This document shows, piece by piece, positions 17,264 through 23,503 of a stretch of DNA of 23,503 nt; positions within the stretch are counted from its first letter, which is position 1; each line of letters starts with the position of its first letter. The DNA comes from Priapulus caudatus (Eukaryota > Priapulida > Priapulimorpha > Priapulimorphida > Priapulidae). The stretch covers positions 288,543 through 312,045 of the forward strand of contig NW_014577271.1 of assembly GCF_000485595.1 (NCBI RefSeq). The letters are read 5' to 3'. Position numbers and translations under genes: made by a program. The notes beneath the pieces were generated by a model. That model ran no database searches, was not told the origin of the DNA, and saw only the letters and a list, made by a program, of their open reading frames with translations.

Positions 17264-19581
17264 GCGCGCGCGCGTGCCCGTATACGAAGGTATGCAGGAT
17301 ATATTGCAAATTAGCTTCAGCTTTGAAGGCATGTGATATCTTAGGGAGAACTGATATATTTGGTGATACTTATGTAATATAACGGTACAAGATGCTTGCG
17401 ATTTAATTTTAAAATGTGTGAATGCATGTTTCTGTTACAGTGGATAGCCCAGCTGACAGATGCACTGATGTACTGTCACTCTAAGAAGGTGATCCATCGT
17501 GACATCAAGCCAGAAAACTTGCTACTGGGTCTGACGGGAGATCTGAAAATTGCTGATTTTGGCTGGTCTGTTCACGCCCCATCATCCAGGTATAGTCTAG
17601 CATCTGATAGGCTTAATTAAGAGATTATTGCCCTTAAACGTCTATCAACGTTTGATAACATTTTGGCATTCAGGTCAATGCATGAATCACCCAAAGCCAA
17701 CAATGATAATGAAGAGCGTCCCACTCGCAATAGTGGCTCTCCGTCTCCCTGCAAATAATTTTAATTCTGAACCTTTGCCCGTTAGTATTTGCATATTGCT
17801 GTGTTACTTCATTAAGTAGTCATATGATTTTTTAAATGGTTTTACTTTACATTAGTCCATAATCATGTTTGTAGTAATTTTGACCAGAAGGATTATCTGT
17901 TAAATTATGTAATAGCCATCCAAGCATAAACATGGTCCACATTTTGGAAGTTTGCATTAGAAACGTATTTCTTGCAAAATGTTACTGCAGTAACGTTGTA
18001 TATTAAAGAGTAATTCAGTGTGTCTTTGAAAACACCAAAAACCTTGTCCAATATCATGTTTGAACACCAGAGTTTTTTAAGGACCTTTTGGGCCCTGTAT
18101 CTCTCGCTCAAATTGTTATGCCAGCATTTGGTTGCAAAGTTGTCTTTTTCACTCTAGACTTTGACTCCTGTATATGAGTGTATGGTGGAATTGCAGAAGA
18201 ACAACGTTGTGCGGAACACTGGATTATCTGCCCCCGGAGATGATTGAGGGGCGCGCGCATGATGACAAAGTAGACCTGTGGAGCCTGGGTATTCTCTGCT
18301 ATGAGTTCCTGGTAGGCAAGCCCCCATTTGAAGCCCAAGGTCATTCTGAGACATACCGACGCATCACCAAAGTTGATTTACGTTTCCCCTCACACGTATC
18401 AGATGGAGCCAAAGACCTAGTATCCCAGGTATGTATGGTGGGCTGATGGCTTGATAACCTGAACATCCATATACGCATTAGGTTAGTATACGCGTTACAG
18501 TCTGCTGCAGGTGTCTGTAGACGATTCCTTTTTTTTAAACATTGTTAATCAATCCGTAGCTCATCAAATGCATTGCACGTTGTGTTATCATAAACGTTGA
18601 AGTTTTCCGTCTAGAAATATCGCTAATCCAGCTTAAAGGCATACTAGGCCCATTGATTATACAATGTTGACGAATGCTAGAGTAGCTGGCACCTTGTGTA
18701 GTTAATAAGTACGTAACCTTATAGCGAAACGCGTATTAGTTTGTCCAATATCATTTACGTGCCGTAAATGTATCCAGCAGTCAAGTGATGACGTAAACAT
18801 TTGTGGGGCCCCGTATGTTTTGGAGGCCAGATGAAATGGAGGTGTCAGCGATGTAACCATGGCCACGGACTAAACATGGAAATGGAGTAAAACACACGTA
18901 CTAATCACGGACGCACATTGTCATGGACAGCCCTGACAAAAAGTTCCTTATCACGAGCGTCCGTGTTTACGAAATCACTGATGATAGCATTGCGTACGGC
19001 CGAGCATGCGTGCGAAAATGTTCGGTGCACTATAAATCTGTATCACACCCGCTTCGCCGGCAGCGGTTTGAAACTGTAAACAACTGATTTCTTGGACTGT
19101 GGATTTCAATTAGACATTTCTTAGTAACCAGCAGTGATATTAGGCAAACTAATACGCGTTTGGATGTAAGGTTATGTATTTATTAACTACACAAGGTGCC
19201 AGTTACTCTAGCATTCGTCAACATTGCATAATCAATGGGCCTAGTATGCCTTTAAGGCTTGTCTTACCATAGCGGCATTTATTATATAACTGTTTAAGGC
19301 TCATAGCATACGTAACACATTCAAAACAATCAATATTTCGAGCGTTGTAGTGAACATCTCACCTATCTCTCCTATATCATCACGTAGCGTTCACGTAGAA
19401 AATGTTTTTTGTACTTGTCTATCTGATGCAGCTACTGAGACACAACCCATCCATGAGGCTTCCACTTGGGGATGTGCTGCAACATCCCTGGATTAAAGCA
19501 AACTCCACTGCCACCCTATATTACAGCACAAGCAAGGCCAGCACAGCAGAGGCACAAGCCAACAACCCTACCAAGTCATAG
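13288..19581 (+). CDS. AURKA: Aurora mitotic serine/threonine kinase (whole gene, seven coding exons)
   Basis: Joining 13,288-13,430, 13,812-13,923, 14,451-14,530, 16,903-17,041, 17,441-17,589, 18,197-18,428 and 19,432-19,581 gives 1,005 bases: 334 residues plus stop, with every junction GT-AG and in frame. The Aurora family drives spindle assembly and chromosome segregation at centrosomes or centromeres. Visible landmarks are the glycine loop GKGKFG (63-68), catalytic Lys85 in VALK, helix-C Glu104, HRDIKPEN (catalytic Asp179), DFG (Asp197), activation-loop RRTTLCGT with Thr211 equivalent to human AURKA Thr288, and a RLPL match to RxxL at 294-297. The N-terminal tail is short (about 47 residues), as in many invertebrate Auroras. 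[10 protein letters not shown] and Gly121 are A-type; [10 protein letters not shown] and VDLRFP are B-type. A versus B naming is therefore tentative, though the family is certain. The start was chosen for its context (AAAAACATGG). The frame is also open for 12 codons back to the splice acceptor. Confidence 0.95.
13812..13923 (+). CDS. AURKA: Aurora kinase exon 2, unit 1 (glycine loop, catalytic Lys)
   Basis: The acceptor AAATTTAG ends at 13,811 and the donor GTAAGT starts at 13,924. The exon completes Lys48 and encodes residues 49-85, including [17 protein letters not shown] and ending at VALK, the ATP-anchoring lysine. A 211-bp MITE lies only 13 bases into the following intron. Confidence 0.95.
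13937..14147. mobile_element. MITE with internal telomere-type repeats, unit 1
   Basis: The terminal inverted repeats are about 45 bases (13,937-13,983 and 14,103-14,147), sharing GGGTCGTTGTCGTATCA and TACATATATGTACCCGAGG. The core holds four perfect CCCTAA hexamers at 14,030-14,053, the animal telomere unit. It sits in kinase intron 2 next to the donor. No target duplication was clear. Confidence 0.75.
14220..14292. mobile_element. 73-bp TA-flanked hairpin (mini-MITE), unit 1
   Basis: The arms TATCAGGGGTGAATA and TATTCACCCCTGATA are perfect inverted copies, extended by ATGACA/TGTCAT. TA lies at each outer end, as for Tc1/mariner-type target duplications. It is in kinase intron 2. Confidence 0.65.
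14451..14530 (+). CDS. AURKA: Aurora kinase exon 3, unit 1 (helix C)
   Basis: The acceptor CGCTTAG ends at 14,450 and the donor GTAAAG starts at 14,531. It encodes residues 86-111 (VLFKSQL...[14 protein letters not shown]) plus two bases of Arg112. Glu104 is the helix-C glutamate that pairs with Lys85, at the same 19-residue spacing as in human AURKA (162/181). Confidence 0.93.
15053..15231 (+). CDS. AURKA: Aurora kinase exon 1, unit 2 (duplicate)
   Basis: Identical to the exon at 13,252-13,430 across leader and coding part, with ATG at 15,089. The acceptor and donor are intact. If exon 3 of unit 1 were spliced to this exon the frame would shift and read to a TAA about 20 codons later, so the two copies cannot both be used in one functional transcript. 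Confidence 0.88.
15615..15726 (+). CDS. AURKA: Aurora kinase exon 2, unit 2 (duplicate)
   Basis: Identical in sequence to 13,812-13,923, with the same acceptor and GTAAGT donor. It encodes the glycine loop and catalytic lysine. The neighbouring intron differs from unit 1 by small indels. Confidence 0.93.
15740..15948. mobile_element. MITE with internal telomere-type repeats, unit 2
   Basis: Duplicate of the element at 13,937-14,147, two bases shorter, with the same four CCCTAA units at 15,831-15,854 and a few substitutions in the right arm. Confidence 0.75.
16022..16094. mobile_element. 73-bp TA-flanked hairpin (mini-MITE), unit 2
   Basis: Duplicate of 14,220-14,292. The outer arms are unchanged, and there are three or four substitutions in the inner half. 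Confidence 0.65.
16248..16327 (+). CDS. AURKA: Aurora kinase exon 3, unit 2 (duplicate)
   Basis: Identical to 14,451-14,530 with intact splice sites. It is the copy nearest exon 4: the intron from here is 575 bases, against 2,372 from the unit 1 copy. Confidence 0.93.
16362..16902 (+). other. Kinase intron 3, single-copy part
   Basis: AT-rich intronic DNA between the duplicated unit and exon 4. There is no repeat or open frame I can assign. Confidence 0.8.
16903..17041 (+). CDS. AURKA: Aurora kinase exon 4 (hinge region)
   Basis: The acceptor CATAAAG ends at 16,902 and the donor GTATGT starts at 17,042. The exon completes Arg112 and encodes residues 113-158, with [19 protein letters not shown] and [12 protein letters not shown]. 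Gly121 aligns with human AURKA Gly198, the residue linked to TPX2 binding (Asn in AURKB). The GEL stretch is Aurora B-like. Confidence 0.95.
17144..17274 (+). repeat. (CA)n microsatellite passing into (CG)n, kinase intron 4
   Basis: Interrupted CA repeats from 17,144, an uninterrupted CA run at 17,219-17,260, then seven CG units to 17,274. Alternating purine-pyrimidine DNA of this kind can adopt Z-form. Cys/Val or Thr/His repeat frames through it are artefacts. Confidence 0.95.
17441..17589 (+). CDS. AURKA: Aurora kinase exon 5 (catalytic loop, DFG)
   Basis: The acceptor CTGTTACAG ends at 17,440 and the donor GTATAG starts at 17,590. It encodes residues 159-207 plus two bases of Arg208, with [19 protein letters not shown] and [14 protein letters not shown]. 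Asp179 (HRD) and Asp197 (DFG) are intact, so the kinase is predicted to be active. Confidence 0.96.
17590..18196 (+). other. Kinase intron 5
   Basis: A 607-base intron without a recognisable element. Short frames on both strands have no domain. Confidence 0.8.
18197..18428 (+). CDS. AURKA: Aurora kinase exon 6 (activation loop, C-lobe)
   Basis: The acceptor AATTGCAG ends at 18,196 and the donor GTATGT starts at 18,429. It completes Arg208 and encodes 209-285, with [39 protein letters not shown] and [12 protein letters not shown]. Thr211 is the expected activating autophosphorylation site. Confidence 0.96.
18637..19251. mobile_element. TTAA-flanked MITE in kinase intron 6
   Basis: 615 bp bounded by TTAA at 18,633-18,636 and 19,252-19,255. 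The tips are perfect inverted repeats starting AGGCATACTAGGCCC, and the arms of about 120 bases (18,637-18,757 and 19,132-19,251) differ at only about a dozen positions. TTAA plus AGG termini fit the T2/piggyBac-type MITEs. It has no coding frame and lies wholly inside the intron, so it should be removed by splicing. The high arm identity suggests recent insertion. Confidence 0.85.
19432..19581 (+). CDS. AURKA: Aurora kinase exon 7 (C-terminus and stop)
   Basis: The acceptor TGATGCAG ends at 19,431. It encodes residues 286-334 ([20 protein letters not shown]..., ending NNPTKS) followed by TAG at 19,579-19,581. RLPL fits the RxxL destruction-motif position known in vertebrate Aurora A. The tail after HPWIKANS is Ser/Thr/Ala-rich and not conserved. 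Confidence 0.95.
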   Translation, partial: LLRHNPSMRLPLGDVLQHPWIKANSTATLYYSTSKASTAEAQANNPTKS

Positions 19582-19892
19582 CAGTCATGAGTAGTTTTAA
19601 CATTAGCCCCAGTCCGTTGTTGATATGTGGCATAGATGTAGATAGAGAGCAGCGTGAACAGACCCTGGGCACGTTGTCAAAAACAAAATTACTCTTAACA
19701 TGAACTTTTTCTCGTAGACCGGACCTTCTTACCAGACCACTCAACTGTGGGTGAGAAAAGGTTAATGTTAATGCTAATTTTGTTTCTGATAATGGGCCGC
19801 AGGTGTAAGTATTCGTTACGTAGATGTGTTGTTGGAAATTTTCATGTCCGTGATTGAGTAATTTTTTCTGTATTTTCTAGCTCTACAATAAA
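19582..19892 (+). other. 3' untranslated region with poly(A) signal
   Basis: Following the stop there are about 300 bases without a continuing frame, and a canonical AATAAA at 19,887-19,892. Cleavage would be expected some 10-30 bases beyond, near 19,905-19,920. Another gene end further downstream is not excluded. Confidence 0.8.
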
Positions 19893-20404
19893 ATAGATCA
19901 TACTGTGAATAATTCTGATGCTTATTGTAACCTGTAAATTCGACTCGAGGGGATATTAAATTTGAAACTGCATGAATTTCCCTATCATGTTTGCACTAAT
20001 ATGCATATTATTATATATGAATTTATAGGTCAGGTGTTTGTAGATTTTGTAGTGGACTGAAACATATCATTCATGATCCAGTGGGCAAATCTAAATTGTT
20101 CAAAGAAAATGTAGGACTGCTGCCCAAATATCTTTTCAAAGAAGCGAAGTTGCAAATTCTGATCACCTCACATCTTTAATTCCATTGGTATATTTTACTG
20201 TGTAGCATATTTGATTATTACTTTTCTATGTAATGTATTGGTTTCCGTCATCATATGTATATTAAATATCAGTTACTGTTCTCTGTTAACTAGTTATTTA
20301 ACCATTAACGTTAGATGCATATTCTTGTAATCGATTGATGTTTCTTATACTTGCACCGTTCACTTTAATAATTACAAGTACGTACCTTTTCACCTCAAAA
20401 TTCC
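19893..20404. other. AT-rich downstream intergenic DNA
   Basis: Beyond the poly(A) signal there are no exons or RNA genes I can support. Confidence 0.6.
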
Positions 20405-20700
20405 CGCACCGGAGACCCCTTTTTCACATATTTCCCGTCCTTGCATGAGCATAGATCCGACTTTTTTCGCACCGGAGATCCCCTTTTCACATATTTCCCG
20501 TCCCGGAGCATAGGTCCTACTTTTTTTCTGCACTGGAGACCTTTTTTTTCACATTTCCCGTTCTGGAGACGGTCCCCTTTATTTCCCGACTTTGCGCATA
20601 TGACCTACGTTTTTCCGCACGTTCCGATTGACATTTTTGATGTGCTGTTAGCACCGGAGCCCCCCAATTTCATATCTCAGGTGGCACATACCTACCCTAT
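20405..20700 (+). repeat. Minisatellite of about 62-bp units
   Basis: Units starting CGCACCGGAGA at 20,405 and 20,468 and TGCACTGGAGA at 20,529 (periods 63 and 61). Each contains CCCCTTTTTCACATATTTCCCG and a GAGCATAGGTCC-like half, then degenerates through about 20,560-20,680. Reading frames here are repeat-derived. Confidence 0.85.
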
Positions 20701-21404
20701 TTTGTAGGGAGTGCCCCCCCCCCGGGATTGTGACTAGATAGCGGCCAAGGATGTGGAGCCGTGGCGCACGTTGTTTTTTACATGCCAGCACCTGGCGATA
20801 GCAAGTGTGATCGACTGATCGTACTAATATTACATGTGTTTTAATTATATATTTGATTGTACTTTTATCTACAAGTACAAGCTCTTGATTATACTACTGT
20901 GAATTCTGTATACTAATTAATCCAGTCCTGGTTAGACTGGATAATAAATCCATGATTGTAAATGTGTTGTGTTGCAAAATCTGTTAACAAAAAGGGAATA
21001 TAATTATATTGTGATTATTTATATTATATTAATTATAACATTATGTTCCCAGTTGCTGGAATGAGTACCTGTTAGGTGCCTATAGGCTAGCTGGCTGCAT
21101 ATTGTCAGGACATGAAATAGAAAGCAGGGACTCGCCGGAAACATAAATATTCGACATTTTTATGCCTTAGTTTACCTATGTCTGGTATCGAGTTATCATC
21201 TTGGTCATTTATCCCCGTTTTATTAGATTCAGTTAAATCATACGAATGATCATATGATCTAGTTACACTTACAGTTACACACTAACAATCTAAATTGATA
21301 TTACATCAAGACGTACTGCATATCAGGACATAATAGCAATGTCGCCAAATACCGTCGTGATAATTTGTGATAGGTTCAAATGTCATTACATTTTGTAAGA
21401 TGCT
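20701..21404. other. AT-rich intergenic DNA, no gene seen
   Basis: It contains a C9 homopolymer at about 20,714 and strongly AT-rich runs at about 20,998-21,042. There is no recognisable coding or RNA gene. Confidence 0.6.
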
Positions 21405-21462
21405 GTATATAGGACATAATATTATTAATATGTATGATGAAATAATATTATGTTCTATATAC
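21405..21462. repeat. AT-rich inverted repeat at the satellite edge
   Basis: 22-base arms 21,405-21,426 and 21,441-21,462 (GTATATAGGACATAATATT with one mismatch to its partner), spaced by 14 bases. It abuts the first satellite unit. Confidence 0.75.
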
Positions 21463-22335
21463 GGGCATGTCCGGCCGAGATGTTCATGGTGAAATCCGCT
21501 CTAAAGAATTCGCGTTCGGCGCAGCATCGCGCCACAATCCTTACCCTATGCTTCTGTACATAGGTTTAGCGCTCCCGTCGCTGGTGGCGTTGTATAGTAC
21601 GCCAGTCGCCATGATCATTTCTTTCGGCAAAACGAATCATCACGCCATCAAAATAGGCAGGGGCATGTCCGGTAGAGATGTTCATGGTAAAATCTCTGCT
21701 CTAAATCGCTCTCTTGCATCCTAAATTTACTTTCGTCTCAGCGTCGCGCCACAATCCCATATTACCCTATGCCTATGTAGGCGTACATAGCGATAGCGCC
21801 TCCGCCGCTGGTCGCATTTTCAGGCAAGATAAGTTCTTCCGGCCAAATCGACGAGCTCAACATGGGCAAGGGTATGCCCGGGAAAGATGTGCATTGTAAA
21901 ATCTTATCTAAACAATTCACCTTCGCCGCAGCATCGCGTCACAACCCTTTTCTTATGACTATGTACGTGAGATCATTCTGCACTCGCGTCACTGTTCGCG
22001 TTGCTAGCCAAGATAATTTTTTCTGCCAATCTCACGCGCTCAAAAGGGGTATGTCCAGAACATAGGTGCATGGAAAAATCCTATTAAAGTGTTTCACTTC
22101 GACCGCAGCATCCCCCCCACAAACAATCCTTTTCTTGTATACTAATGTACATGTGGTACTAACGTTTGCGTCGCTGGTCACGTTGCCAGCCAATAACTTT
22201 TTTTTCGGCCAAACTAGGCCAATGCCTGGGAGAGATAAGCATGGTAAAATCCGCCCTAGGAAGGAGTATGCCCGGAAGATGTGCATGGCAAAATCCGCTC
22301 TGAACATTAATTCACTTCGGTCGCAGCCACGCCCC
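21463..22335 (+). repeat. Diverged satellite array, ~170-210-bp units
   Basis: Units begin GGGCATGTCCGG-like at 21,463, 21,661, 21,870, 22,047 and about 22,219, with a partial restart at 22,263. Each then carries GATGTGCATGGTAAAATC, a CGCAGCATCGCGCCACAA-like segment, and CCAAnnnnTTTTTTC near the end. Units are well diverged from each other and vary by tens of bases in length. Frames across the array recur only because the unit recurs. Confidence 0.85.
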
Positions 22336-22339
22336 TTCC

Positions 22340-22515
22340 CATGCACGCACGCGCGCTTGCGTGACGTACACAGACTCGCACGCACGCACGCTTGCACGTT
22401 TTCACCTAATATAAGGATCGCACGAACGCACGCTGGCACGCACGCACGCACGCACGCTCGGTGGCACGCACGCAGTCAGGCTCGCAGACACGCACACACG
22501 CATGCTCGGACGTGT
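22340..22515 (+). repeat. (ACGC)n-rich repeat
   Basis: Interrupted CACG/ACGC tetranucleotides with CTTG and CTCG variants. It lies between the satellite and the palindrome cluster. Confidence 0.85.
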
Positions 22516-22570
22516 GACTGATCAAAATGCGCCGCCACTGAGTGAGTGCGAGCAGGAGTCTCAAGCCCGC

Positions 22571-22645
22571 CGCACACGGTGAACTATCTGCTGAGCCAAC
22601 GGCCTCGAGAGGCCGTTGGCTCAGCAGATAGCTCAGCGTGTGCGC
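22571..22645. repeat. Near-perfect palindrome
   Basis: The arms 22,584-22,605 and 22,610-22,631 are perfect 22-base inverted copies around the loop CGAG. The pairing extends imperfectly through GCACACG to 22,571 and 22,645. The same sequence recurs within both arms of the large palindrome further right. Confidence 0.9.
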
Positions 22646-22855
22646 CTAGATTCTGCACGATTTTTGGCCTCGCGTGGCTGTGAGACCGATATCTATCGTG
22701 TTTGAGGCCAGAAACTCAGCGTGTGCGGGCTCCGTGAGCTATCAGCTCAGCCACAAATATTTACCGACCAATGAAAGCGCAGGAATAGGGCATGAGATTT
22801 AAAATGTCGGCACCCACTGAACAGCAGAAAACTATTTTTCTGTAGATTCTGTGAT

Positions 22856-23503
22856 TGTGCACGTACACGTGCGTGCGTGCGTGCGTGTGTACCTACACGT
22901 GCGTGCGTGTGTACCTACACGTGCGTACCTGCGTGCGTGTGCACGTACACGTGCGTGCGTGCGTGCCTGCGTGCCTGCGTGCGTGTGACTGAGGCCGTTA
23001 GCTCAGCAGATAGTTCACCGTCTGCGGCGGGCTTCACGTAACCCGCACACGCTGAGTTTACAGCCTCGCGAGACCAAAATTATCAAACACGACCGATATT
23101 TTCTTCACCGCCTCGCGAGACCGAAAACTCACATAAATCGACCGCGCACACGGTGAGATTCGTGCTAAGCATGAAACTCAGGGTTCGTGCTCAGCAGGAA
23201 TCTCACCGTGTGCGCGGTCGATTTATGTGAGTTTTCGGTCTCGCGAGGCGGTGAGGAAAATATCGGTCGTGTTTGATAATTTTGGTCTCGCGAGGCTGAA
23301 AACTGAAGCGAGCTGTGCGGGTTACGTGAAGCCCGCCGCAGACGGTGAACTATCTGCTGAGCCAACGGCCTCAGTCACACGCACGCACGCAGGCACGCAT
23401 GCACGCACGTGTACGTGCATACGCACGCATGCACGCACGTGTAGGTACACACGCACGCACGTGTAGGTACACACGCACGCACGCACGCACGTGTACGTGC
23501 ACA
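22856..23503. repeat. Large palindrome with microsatellite tails, running to the window edge
   Basis: The left arm 22,856-23,175 and right arm 23,184-23,503 are inverted copies around an eight-base centre (ACTCAGGG, 23,176-23,183). From outside inwards each arm carries a (GTGC/ACGC)n stretch, a CTCAGCAGATAG segment, a GCGGCGGGCTTCACGTAACC segment, TCTCGCGAG motifs and CGCGCACACGGTGAG. The arms differ at scattered positions and by an indel near 23,050/23,308, so they are not a simple artefactual copy. The full length is unknown because the window ends here. Confidence 0.88.

Noticed and set aside
17112-17332. Cys/Val-rich and Thr/His-rich open frames
   Set aside because: They are direct translations of the CA/CG microsatellite in intron 4.
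21463-22335. CRISPR-like array of repeats
   Set aside because: The whole unit of about 170-210 bp repeats with divergence. There are no short identical repeats with unique spacers of constant length, and the genome is animal.
22032-22521. Overlapping open frames of 139 and 151 codons on opposite strands
   Set aside because: They run through satellite units and ACGC repeats. The His/Ala/Arg/Thr repeats mirror the tetranucleotide.

Overview
The window is animal nuclear DNA. Its one recognisable gene is split into seven exons by GT-AG introns. It has a poly(A) signal and is surrounded by short inverted-repeat (MITE-like) elements, satellites, microsatellites and TTAGGG-type repeats. The protein is an Aurora mitotic kinase that mixes Aurora A and Aurora B residues. 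Together with TTAA-flanked MITEs and dense intronic repeats, this suggests a marine invertebrate, perhaps a deuterostome such as an echinoderm, hemichordate or amphioxus. I cannot fix the species from sequence alone. Nothing here is prokaryotic in layout: there are no operons, ribosome binding sites, CRISPR arrays or tRNAs that I can support.

Positions 1-9,561 are gene-poor and repetitive. A block at 713-6,636 recurs directly as a shortened second copy at 6,637-9,561. The second copy lacks two internal segments, about 1,990-3,107 and 3,254-5,008. The first missing segment has the structure of a mobile element: long terminal inverted repeats and a flanking direct repeat. The second contains two nested inverted-repeat elements, a TTAA-flanked MITE and a foldback element built on a GA/CT-rich minisatellite. 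The two copies differ mostly by single-base indels, so long-read assembly error or collapsed haplotypes must be considered.

Positions 9,562-12,770 are single-copy intergenic DNA with a strong 100-bp hairpin at 11,921-12,023. Positions 12,771-19,900 hold the Aurora kinase gene on the + strand. Its first three coding exons lie in a unit of about 1.79 kb present twice in tandem (12,771-14,562 and 14,571-16,361). The coding parts of the copies are identical and the introns differ by about 1%. Either copy, joined to the four single-copy exons, gives the same complete 334-residue kinase. Splicing both copies in series would break the frame. Mobile elements sit in introns 2 and 6.

Positions 19,901-23,503 are non-coding: a minisatellite of about 62 bp, an AT-rich stretch, a diverged satellite of about 170-210 bp, (ACGC)n repeats and a palindrome of about 650 bp that runs to the window edge.
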